From Holosporales bacterium (lineage in GTDB: Bacteria > Pseudomonadota > Alphaproteobacteria > RUG11792), in the NCBI GenBank assembly GCA_031262205.1, contig JAISID010000056.1, forward strand, positions 1 through 7,563: a stretch of 7,563 bases of DNA, in the 5' to 3' direction. Below are positions 1 through 5,317 of this stretch, one piece after another; the stretch's first letter is position 1, and each line of letters starts with the position of its first letter. The notes beneath the pieces are model-generated. The model saw only the letters and a program-made list of their open reading frames with translations. It searched no databases and had not been told where the DNA came from. The translations under genes and the position numbers were made by a program.

Positions 1-432
1 GCATATTCGAGCTTGACGAAAGCTATTTTGGAGAGCTATGTATTCGCTGAAAAAGAGGTCGTAGCTGCCTAGGAAACTTCTGTTTTTGGGTTTTTAAAGC
101 GGAAGGGAAAAATCTTTGCAAATATTGTCAGCTGCTCAAAAGAAGAGCTTACGCCTATTATTCAAAGCAAAATTTTAGAGGACGCAACTTACATACCTGT
201 GTCTGGGAAACTTATGACGGCTTGGTTTTGAACGGATACGACCGCTACGGAGTATTCCACAGAGCAAATGAATTTGAGCGGGGCAAGAGCCGCGTCAACA
301 GCGCGGCTGCCTGCCAAGTTCAACTGACTGAGCGACAAGAGCTTTATTTTGCATTTGAAAAAATGCGAGTTTCGGTATGATAATAAAGAAAAGGATTTAA
401 CTAAAATCCTTCTCAACTTGCGCCTCAAATAA
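1..432 (+). pseudogene. Decayed IS1595-family (ISXO2-like) transposase, 5' end outside window
   Basis: Pieces of an IS1595-type DDE transposase can be followed through changing frames. Frame 3 gives FELDESYFG near 6-32, then a TGA at 48-50 inside the usual RxRGKRGRG stretch. Frame 1 (64 to about 195) gives SVFGFLKRKGKIFANIVS and SKEELTPIIQSKILEDATY, with a TAG at 70-72. Frame 3 returns near 210-300 with YDGLVLNGYDRY, VFH, NEFERGKSRVN. Frame 1 resumes at 304 with RLPAKFN, a TGA at 325-327, then LSDKSFILHLKKCEFRYDNK and a terminal TAA at 430-432. Between SRVN and RLPAKFN roughly 11 codons of the familiar GIESFWSFAKR segment are missing; this segment normally carries the last catalytic region. 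At least two internal indels plus three in-frame stops mean it cannot make an active enzyme. I saw no terminal inverted repeat after the stop. The match is from memory of the family, not from a search. Confidence 0.85.
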
Positions 433-553
433 AAAACGCTAGTCATGAGCCATGATTTATCTAAAAGCATATCTAAAAACTTCGTTTATAAAATCTTACT
501 TGTAAGAGCAATGCCCCATGTTAGGGGACGATTCTCAAATAATTTTCCGCAAT

Positions 554-2071
554 CTAGAAGTTGCCAAGCCTATACTGAAGAGCCTCGGCTATGTGAGATT
601 TCCGTATACGTTCAGAGCATTCCATATCCGCCGCAGTTCTTGCCACTCGCAAAATTTTATGGCATCCCCTTGTCGATATTTCGGCGTGTTCGATTGCCTT
701 TTGAAGAAAAGTTCTAGAATCCGCGTCTAACTTCGTTATGTTCTCAAGGTATTTGCTTTTAGCTTTTCCATTTAAATACAAGCCTGAAACGCGCTGTTTT
801 TCCGCTCTTGCTTTTTGAACGTTTCTCGCCGTTTCAACTCTTTCCCGTATAGTCTTCGAGCTTACTTTAGCTTCGTTCTTAAAGAGTTCCGAGACTTCTA
901 TATTTCTAACATAAATCACTATATCGAACCTATCTAAAATAGGGCCTGAGATTCTATTTCGGTATTCGACGGCGCATCTTGGAATCTTCGAGCATTGCTT
1001 TTTAGAAACCCCAAAGAATCCGCATTTGCAGGGATTCATCGCCGCGATAAGCTGAATATTAGACGGATACGTTATATGTTCTCTCGCTCTTGAAATCGTT
1101 ATGTTGTTCGTTTCAAGCGGCTGCCTTAGAGCCTCGATAGCTCCTCTTTGAAATTCCGGCAATTCATCGAGAAACAATATGCCGTTGTGAGCCAAAGACA
1201 ATTCCCCGGGTTTCGCATCGGCTCCTCCGCCGACAATCGATATAAGAGACGCCGAATGATGCGGCTCCCTAAAAGGAGGATTATAGATCAAACCGTCTTC
1301 GGGCAACATTCCGGCTAAGCTATAAATACAGGTGGTTTCGAGAGCTTCCGCAGGAGACAGCAGCGGCAATATCGTTCGCATTCTTGACGCCAACATTGAT
1401 TTTCCAGAACCAGGAGGACATATCATTAGTACGTTATGACATCCAGCGGCGGCTACTTCCAACGCTCGTTTAGCGAACAACTGTCCGCAAACGTCGGCCA
1501 TATCCACGCCGTAGTTAAGAACATTTTTCTTTTCGATGTTCGCTTCCGCCGATTTAATCTGAGACGCTCCCTTCAAATGGTTAATTAACGACGTAATGTT
1601 AGGAGGAGCGATCACGCCTTCGTTTCCGCTCCAAACTGCTTCGTTCTCGCATTTTTGCGGACATATTATCGAGAGGTTTTTTTCATTAGCCAACATCGCG
1701 GCGCATATAGTCCCAGAGATATAAGACAAGCTGCCGTCCAATCCTAGCTCTCCTATTGAAATAGTATTTTCAAGAAGGGAAACATCGATAGCTTCCATCG
1801 CTCCCAATATTGAAAGAGCAATTGGCAAATCGTAATAAGAGCCGGCTTTAGGAATGTCCGCAGGCGCCATGTTGACAATTACTCTTTTCTGAGGAAACCC
1901 AATCCCAAGTTGAAAGAATGTAGACCTAATTCTTTCCTTTGCTTCGCCGACGGTTTTATCAGGCAGTCCTACTATGCAAAACGAAGCAAGGCCGGGGAAG
2001 ATTTGCGATTCGACGATAATCTCAATCGGCTTCATCCCGACAAACGCAACTGTCCTGACTCTGGATATCAT
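554..2071 (-). CDS. yifB: YifB/ComM family Mg-chelatase-like AAA+ ATPase
   Basis: A 505-residue protein, the usual length for YifB/ComM. Residues 1-170 form the N-terminal ChlI/Lon-S16-like domain, with VGLPDK (34-39), VNMAPADIPKAGSYYDLPIAL (66-86) and GELGLDG. The AAA+ core follows: Walker A CPPGSGKS (218-225), FREPHHSAS (268-275), Walker B ILFLDE (298-303), and MNPCKCGFFG with further cysteines at 360 and 366 (348, 350, 360 and 366 could bind a metal). SGPILDRFD (375-383) is the arginine-containing segment, and the Mg-chelatase C-terminal domain ends with STRGCHKILRVARTAAD (466-482). The first P-loop residue, normally glycine (GPPGxGKS), is cysteine here. In Vibrio, ComM is a branch-migration helicase that helps integrate DNA taken up by transformation; in most bacteria the role is untested. 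The ATG at 2071 matches the family N-terminus (xxRVRTVAFxG). It lacks a clear Shine-Dalgarno but has a promoter about 20 bp upstream. It appears monocistronic and ends in TAG. I found no convincing terminator downstream. Confidence 0.96.
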   Translation of the reverse strand: MISRVRTVAFVGMKPIEIIVESQIFPGLASFCIVGLPDKTVGEAKERIRSTFFQLGIGFPQKRVIVNMAPADIPKAGSYYDLPIALSILGAMEAIDVSLLENTISIGELGLDGSLSYISGTICAAMLANEKNLSIICPQKCENEAVWSGNEGVIAPPNITSLINHLKGASQIKSAEANIEKKNVLNYGVDMADVCGQLFAKRALEVAAAGCHNVLMICPPGSGKSMLASRMRTILPLLSPAEALETTCIYSLAGMLPEDGLIYNPPFREPHHSASLISIVGGGADAKPGELSLAHNGILFLDELPEFQRGAIEALRQPLETNNITISRAREHITYPSNIQLIAAMNPCKCGFFGVSKKQCSKIPRCAVEYRNRISGPILDRFDIVIYVRNIEVSELFKNEAKVSSKTIRERVETARNVQKARAEKQRVSGLYLNGKAKSKYLENITKLDADSRTFLQKAIEHAEISTRGCHKILRVARTAADMECSERIRKSHIAEALQYRLGNF

Positions 2072-2084
2072 TAAAATTTACGCA

Positions 2085-2105
2085 AAATTGATATAATATC
2101 AATTT
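2085..2105. promoter_or_regulatory. 21-bp near-palindrome over the yifB -10 (candidate operator)
   Basis: AAATTGATAT, a single central A at 2095, then ATATCAATTT: ten perfectly matched bases on each side. It covers the predicted -10 and probable start site of yifB, where a bound dimeric regulator would block transcription. It is almost entirely A/T, so chance symmetry is possible. The plus strand also reads a perfect TATAAT at 2092-2097, but no -35 or gene goes with it. Confidence 0.35.
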
Positions 2106-2121
2106 ACTTTAAAAAGGTTAA
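2093..2121 (-). promoter_or_regulatory. Predicted yifB promoter
   Basis: Read on the minus strand, TTAACC (-35, 4 of 6 to consensus, 2116-2121) and TATTAT (-10, 5 of 6, 2093-2098) are separated by 17 bp. Transcription would start near 2086, giving a leader of about 15 nt before the yifB ATG. Prediction by eye only. Confidence 0.45.
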
Positions 2122-2255
2122 AAAACTGTTTTTCTGTTATTTTTAAATGGAATATTAATTCTGGGAGTTATGTCTCAACGTTCTAAAACCTCATTTGCGG
2201 CTAATCAGTAGTGATTTTGTTGTTTTCAGTTTAGTTTCTTGTATACGACTATTAT

Positions 2256-2393
2256 TTAGCAGACGATTTCCGATTTATTTATAGATACTCTGGAGCGGCA
2301 TTTAGCCTTCAAGAACATATACTCTTGAGTCCTTTGCTTCCTCCACGCCGCGATTCTTTTTGTTCTGTCGGCATTGTAAGAATCCTTCTTAGG
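2256..2393 (-). pseudogene. Possible gene remnant, unrecognised
   Basis: A 45-codon stretch between in-frame stops, with no ATG or ribosome binding site at its beginning. It reads PKKDSYNADRTKRIAAWRKQ and goes on through RTQEYMFLKAK to a TAA. The translation is charged, rich in K and R, and looks protein-like, but an open run of this length can occur by chance. Upstream, another frame (about 2459-2409) reads YSGGYSALAFATSITKL, which could be an earlier part displaced by an indel. I recognise no family. Confidence 0.18.
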
Positions 2394-2457
2394 TTAGAAG
2401 CCTCTCTATAGTTTCGTTATCGATGTAGCAAATGCCAAAGCACTATATCCTCCGCTG

Positions 2458-2486
2458 TAGAACGGAGAGATTTTCTCTCCGTTCTA
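2458..2486 (-). terminator. Strong hairpin downstream of the 2509-2952 gene
   Basis: A perfect 13-bp stem (TAGAACGGAGAGA / TCTCTCCGTTCTA) with a 3-base loop, beginning 22 bases after the stop of the leftward gene at 2509. Its position suggests the 3' end of that transcript. On the minus strand no U-run follows; the plus-strand side is more T-rich. It may therefore act as a 3'-stabilising stem or as a terminator for plus-strand transcription rather than as a classical intrinsic terminator. Confidence 0.5.
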
Positions 2487-2508
2487 TTAATTTCTATAAA
2501 GAAATATA

Positions 2509-2952
2509 TTACTGATTTACAGCTGCAAGAGCGATCGATTCAAGACGGAATTTCTTTTCTAAATCGGCGATTCGTGCTTGAGATCTGTTTACGCCGTAAG
2601 CATTTCCACTAGCGGCGTAATGTTGTTGAAGACCAAGCAGATATCGTAGTTTCTGGCTGTATCTTTCCCTCATTTCCACATATGCAGACGTCGGCTTATA
2701 ATCGACTCTCGCTTGGACAGGTCGGACGTTCCCCCTGGAAGGTTGAACGTTTGCGCCTCCATTGCTCGCAGGAGCTTGTCTTTGAGTCGCCGCTCTGTTT
2801 CTTTCCACATTTCTGTTTCTTATTTCAAAAATCCTGTTGGCGAACACGCGGCCCGCATTCCTCAATTCTGTTTGGAGTTCTTCTTGATGCTGTTTTGGAA
2901 GCGCTGGGCAAAATATTCTTAGTCTTTCAATTCGGCGTACGGGTCGCCTCAT
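2509..2952 (-). CDS. Hypothetical Arg/Asn/Gln-rich protein, probably part of the upstream broken gene
   Basis: A 147-residue frame starting at an ATG (2952) that overlaps the TGA stop of the preceding frame as ATGA; GGAGG sits directly against the start codon, too close to be an ideal ribosome binding site. Residues 22-55 are charged and probably helical (QHQEELQTELRNAGRVF, RNRNVERNR). Residues 58-80 are low-complexity (N, G, Q, P, V). Residues 86-147 are again helical and end in ALAAVNQ. There are no membrane segments. The first 20 residues (MRRPVRRIERLRIFCPALPK) look unnatural. The preceding frame, continued past its stop, reads GDPYAELKD, stop, EYFAQRFQ, which looks more like protein. I therefore suspect that the true coding frame switches near 2890-2910 and that this ORF is the C-terminal part of a decayed secreted protein. 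The other reading is a translationally coupled second gene. No family recognised. Confidence 0.5.
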   Translation of the reverse strand: MRRPVRRIERLRIFCPALPKQHQEELQTELRNAGRVFANRIFEIRNRNVERNRAATQRQAPASNGGANVQPSRGNVRPVQARVDYKPTSAYVEMRERYSQKLRYLLGLQQHYAASGNAYGVNRSQARIADLEKKFRLESIALAAVNQ

Positions 2953-3345
2953 CCTCCGTTTATAGCTTGTAGAAATCCTCCTATGCCGACTCGCGGCACT
3001 AGCCTACTAAGTCTCGACACCTCGTCGTTAAGAGAGACTAACTCTTTAAGATTACGGCTGGGATTCTGCATTTCTTCTCTCGCCGCTCTTACGATGTCGC
3101 CTATCCTAACTTGAAAATCCAAAAAACTCCGTCTCTTGACGCTTTACCACATCCGGCCTATTCATCGCCTCTAGTTCTTCATCGCTTATCTTCCTCCGAT
3201 GCTCTACTCGCGTGTTTACTTGCCCCGCTTGTTTCATCCTTTGAACTCTTGGATCATTCGCTCCGCTTCTCGGCGCCCATCTCGACGCGCTCGCAGCTCC
3301 CGCCGCTAAACAAACTAGAACTACTGCTGTTAATATCTTTTTCAT
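2949..3345 (-). pseudogene. Secreted protein gene with a frameshift at an A6 run
   Basis: The ATG at 3345 is preceded by AAGGA at good spacing. The protein begins with a textbook signal peptide, MKKILTAVVLVCLAAGAASA, with cleavage likely after residue 20. The mature part is polar (KISDEELEAMNRPDVVKRQ). The frame ends at a TAG (3106-3108) after 79 residues. Removing one base from the A6 run at 3121-3126 (T6 on the coding strand) restores a continuous frame: ETEFLDFQVRIGDIVRAARE, then helical sequence (LKELVSLNDEVSRLSRLV) ending GGFLQAINGG at a TGA (2949-2951). The repaired product would have about 131 residues. The TGA overlaps the start of the next frame. Good quality on both sides of the run argues for one gene hit by an indel, a sequencing error, or polymerase slippage at the homopolymer. 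The product would be periplasmic or exported. I do not recognise the family; a small conjugation- or secretion-associated protein is conceivable, but nothing proves it. Confidence 0.6.
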
Positions 3346-3357
3346 TTTTTTCCTTTC
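3336..3357 (-). promoter_or_regulatory. Ribosome binding site fixing the start at 3345
   Basis: On the minus strand the ATG at 3343-3345 follows AGAAAGGAAAAAA. The AAGGA core at suitable spacing, together with the signal peptide that begins immediately after, makes this the best-supported translation start in the window. Confidence 0.6.
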
Positions 3358-3418
3358 TGAAAAAACTGTTAATTAATTAAATAAAACCTCTTGCTAACCA
3401 TTGTAAAATCAAACAACT

Positions 3419-3448
3419 CTTATAAATCGGTATAATCGCGGGAGCCAA
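3419..3448 (-). promoter_or_regulatory. Weak promoter candidate for the secreted-protein region
   Basis: On the minus strand TTGGCT (3443-3448) and TATAAG (3419-3424) lie 18 bp apart, giving a leader of roughly 65 nt to the ATG at 3345. The matches are 4/6 and 5/6 in AT-rich DNA, so this is tentative. The region 3346-3533 between hrcA and this gene otherwise holds no reading frame or clear terminator. Confidence 0.22.
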
Positions 3449-3533
3449 AAGATAAATATTATATATAACCTAAAAAACTACACCTTAACTCTAGTTTATC
3501 AACCGCATGGTTTAGGATGATTCATAATAAGAT

Positions 3534-4559
3534 TTATACAATGCTCCCGAGTAGTTTCGCCGTGTAATCCACAAGGGTGATGATTCTGCTATATCGCATT
3601 CTCGACGGACCTATGATTCCTATCGCCCCAACTAAGTTCTTCTTAGCGTTTTGATAAGGGGAAACTATCATTGAGCAGCCGGTCATCTCAAACATTTTGG
3701 TTTCCGCTCCTATGAATATCTGAATGCCTTGAGCCGTAATTGACTTATCTAGAATCTTTTTTAACGTCTTTTTCTCGTCGAGTTTTTTCAGCAGGTCTTT
3801 CAAATCGGATATCTCGTTTGATTTCTCAACTAGCGTCGACTGACCTTTAATTATGACATGGTTGCTGTTTTCGTGTATCGTAAACCCTATGCCTTTTTCA
3901 ATTATGTCTTTCGTTAACTTATCGATCCCGTCTTTTTGAATATTTACTTCGTCTTGTATGTCGTTCCTAATTTCTTCAAGCGTCGCTCCTCTCAGTTTTG
4001 AGTTAATATACTTCGACGCCTTGCTTAGTTCGTTCCAGGAAACATCCGCTGGAATTTCAATTAACCTATTTTCGACCACGCCGTTTTCATTTACAATGAC
4101 GACAATTGCTCGTCCAGGACTTAACAAAACGAAATCGATATACTTTACGGACGAATTAACGGTTGGGATCATGATAAGGCTAGCGCAGTTTGAAAGGGCG
4201 GACAACACGTCCGTAGCCTTTTCCATTATTGATTCTATACTCTCGCCAATCGCGTTTTTGGCTATGTCGGATAAGGCCTCTTTTTCAATATCGAGAATAT
4301 CGGTAGTTTCTATTAAGGTGTTAACGAAAAACCTCCATCCTTTTTCCGTCGGTCTTCTGCCAGACGAAGAATGTTCCGAATACAAAACGCCAAATTCCTC
4401 CAAGTCGGCCATGACGTTTCTTATGGTCGCCGGAGACAACGGATTCGGCAAAACTTTAGAAAGAGACCTAGAACCTACGGCTTCGCCGGTCTCAACGTAT
4501 AATTCCACTAATTTTTTAAATATCTCAACGTACCGTTTAGAGATATCAACCTTAGACAT
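3534..4559 (-). CDS. hrcA: Heat-inducible transcription repressor HrcA
   Basis: A 341-residue protein, the standard HrcA length. The N-terminal winged-helix domain is clear: RYVEIFKKLVELYVETGEAV (9-28), GSRSLSK (29-35), LSPATIRNVMADLEEFGVL (41-59), and the family signature HSSSGRRPTEKGWRFFVNTL (63-82). The GAF-like and dimerisation part includes IFIGAE (281-286), CSMIVSPY (295-302) and GIIGPSRMRYSRIITLVDYT (314-333). HrcA binds the CIRCE inverted repeat to repress groESL and often dnaK operons, with GroEL keeping it active. No CIRCE-like TTAGCACTC...GAGTGCTAA repeat is present in this window, so its targets lie elsewhere. grpE, the common neighbour, is not adjacent; the next gene downstream is the unrelated secreted-protein region 188 bp away. 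The ATG at 4559 matches the family start and has only a weak Shine-Dalgarno-like GAAGCGG. No strong promoter or terminator stands out around it. Confidence 0.97.
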   Translation of the reverse strand: MSKVDISKRYVEIFKKLVELYVETGEAVGSRSLSKVLPNPLSPATIRNVMADLEEFGVLYSEHSSSGRRPTEKGWRFFVNTLIETTDILDIEKEALSDIAKNAIGESIESIMEKATDVLSALSNCASLIMIPTVNSSVKYIDFVLLSPGRAIVVIVNENGVVENRLIEIPADVSWNELSKASKYINSKLRGATLEEIRNDIQDEVNIQKDGIDKLTKDIIEKGIGFTIHENSNHVIIKGQSTLVEKSNEISDLKDLLKKLDEKKTLKKILDKSITAQGIQIFIGAETKMFEMTGCSMIVSPYQNAKKNLVGAIGIIGPSRMRYSRIITLVDYTAKLLGSIV

Positions 4560-4639
4560 ACCGCTTCAACACTGGAGCAATTTATTTTTTATTCTAAACT
4601 ATTAAAAAGCTGCTTGCATACCTAAAATCTGGGAAGTTA

Positions 4640-5017
4640 TTAGATAATGCTGGTTATCCATTTAATTAACTTTTTTAAAGGAATCACCCCAGTTACACAG
4701 GACAGGAAAATTACAAATGTTTTCAAATTTAAGGGGATCAATCCTTTACAGAAACAAATCGCTGAAAGTAGAATGAATGTAAATACTTTCCAATGCTTCT
4801 TAAGGAAGGATATAAATCTGCTTTTATTTAATTTTTGTAAGGATTTACATAAAACCTCGATTCTTTTGTATTTTTCTTCTAAATACTTCAACTTCTCGTA
4901 ATCTTTCACTTTTTCTCGCCATTTATCGTGGGTTTTCTTTAGTAAATACAATCTTCCTCCGCAGGGTTTTTCAAGGAGAAACCCTCGTGGGGGAAGATTA
5001 TTCTTTAACGGCCGCAA
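4640..5017 (-). CDS. Doubtful small membrane protein, unrecognised
   Basis: An open frame of 125 codons from a TTG at 5017, with no ATG and no Shine-Dalgarno. From about residue 30 it reads as a charged helical stretch (KVKDYEKLKYLEEKYKRIE, possibly coiled coil). Two hydrophobic segments follow, VFTFILLSAICFCKGLIPL (about 78-96) and FVIFLSCVTGVIPL (about 101-114), and the frame ends in a lysine-containing tail. The first third (residues about 6-23) is encoded by the long hairpin at 4950-4999 and looks unlike natural protein. If the gene is real, a start at the GTG at 4909 (89 residues) is more sensible, though its ribosome binding site is also weak. It would lie 80 bp upstream of hrcA on the same strand. 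It could equally be a chance frame in A/T-rich DNA or a gene remnant. No family recognised. Confidence 0.3.
   Translation of the reverse strand: MRPLKNNLPPRGFLLEKPCGGRLYLLKKTHDKWREKVKDYEKLKYLEEKYKRIEVLCKSLQKLNKSRFISFLKKHWKVFTFILLSAICFCKGLIPLNLKTFVIFLSCVTGVIPLKKLIKWITSII
4950..4999 (+). repeat. 50-nt near-perfect hairpin (palindromic element or structured RNA)
   Basis: Positions 4950-4962 and 4963-4972 pair with 4987-4999 and 4976-4985, giving 23 base pairs with one bulged C (4986) and a loop of AAG (4973-4975). The outer arm is AATCTTCCTCC against GGGGGAAGATT; the inner arm is AGGGTTTTTC against GAGAAACCCT. Three pairs are wobbles: t4958-g4991, g4961-t4988 and t4970-g4978. All three are G-U in plus-strand RNA but A-C mismatches in minus-strand RNA, so the fold is better on the plus strand, opposite to the overlapping reading frame. 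No U-run follows on either strand, which argues against an intrinsic terminator. I saw no second copy in the window and no flanking target duplication. Confidence 0.6.
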
Positions 5018-5069
5018 ATTGCAGCTGATTTTAGGGCAAATAACTTTTAGAAAATATTAGCAAAAATTG

Positions 5070-5093
5070 AAAATGTTTCACGTGAAACATTTT
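5070..5093. promoter_or_regulatory. parS: parS centromere site for ParB
   Basis: TGTTTCACGTGAAACA at 5074-5089 is a perfect 16-bp palindrome and matches the widely conserved bacterial chromosomal parS consensus (TGTTNCACGTGAAACA). Four A bases before and four T bases after extend it to a perfect 24-bp palindrome. ParB loads on parS as a CTP-dependent clamp and, with ParA, segregates the origin region; parS sites usually lie close to oriC. It sits in non-coding DNA (5018-5317) between the leftward hrcA side and rightward slt. The rest of that gap is A/T-rich with no clear DnaA boxes or other motif; a TATAAC at 5242-5247 is the only -10-like element before slt and has no good -35. parA and parB themselves are not in the window. 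Confidence 0.93.
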
Positions 5094-5317
5094 TGTTTTT
5101 TATAAAGCGGAACGATCGCCATCTGATAAACTCCACGCTTAAAAAACGCAGGAAATCTCGATAAATTTGAATATGCATCGCCAGATTATTCTAATTACTT
5201 CATGATTTGAGAAAAATTATTTTAATTCAATCGTAATTTTTTATAACTATCTTGCTTTTTTGGGAGAAAATTTTAGCTGCTTATATTTGCTTATGTTTCC
5301 AAAGCGTTAGCAATGCG

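Larger units (their letters stand above)
2106..2508. other. Gene-poor intergenic stretch
   Basis: Between the yifB promoter and the stop codon at 2509 no reading frame looks like a real gene. Apart from the -35 of yifB at its left edge, the only items I can point to are a 45-codon open stretch on the minus strand (2256-2393) and the hairpin at 2458-2486. Its base composition is not unusual for the window, so it may be the eroded remains of a former gene. Confidence 0.5.

Noticed and set aside
189..470. 93-codon minus-strand frame
   Set aside because: It is antisense to the IS1595 transposase remnant, whose plus-strand similarity is clear; the minus-strand translation resembles no protein.
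505..535. CCCC-ATGTTA-GGGG as a yifB terminator
   Set aside because: The stem is only about four base pairs with no U-run, too weak to call.
2682..2972. Plus-strand frames of 96 and 69 codons opposite the Arg-rich protein
   Set aside because: Low-quality Ser/Phe/Leu-rich translations with no ribosome binding site; the minus strand has the better coding character.
3111..3380. 89-codon plus-strand frame opposite the signal-peptide gene
   Set aside because: The minus strand has a ribosome binding site and a textbook signal peptide; the plus-strand frame is a leucine/serine-rich shadow.
3425..3440. Plus-strand TATAAT at 3431-3436 as a promoter
   Set aside because: There is no acceptable -35 and no plus-strand gene downstream; transcription would run antisense into hrcA.
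3958..4605. 215-codon plus-strand frame
   Set aside because: It is a long antisense shadow of hrcA; the hrcA family motifs leave no doubt about the coding strand.
4652..4702. DnaA-box-like words (TTATCCATT, TTACACA) suggesting oriC
   Set aside because: Each has mismatches to TTATNCACA at key positions and there is no cluster, so no origin is called from them.
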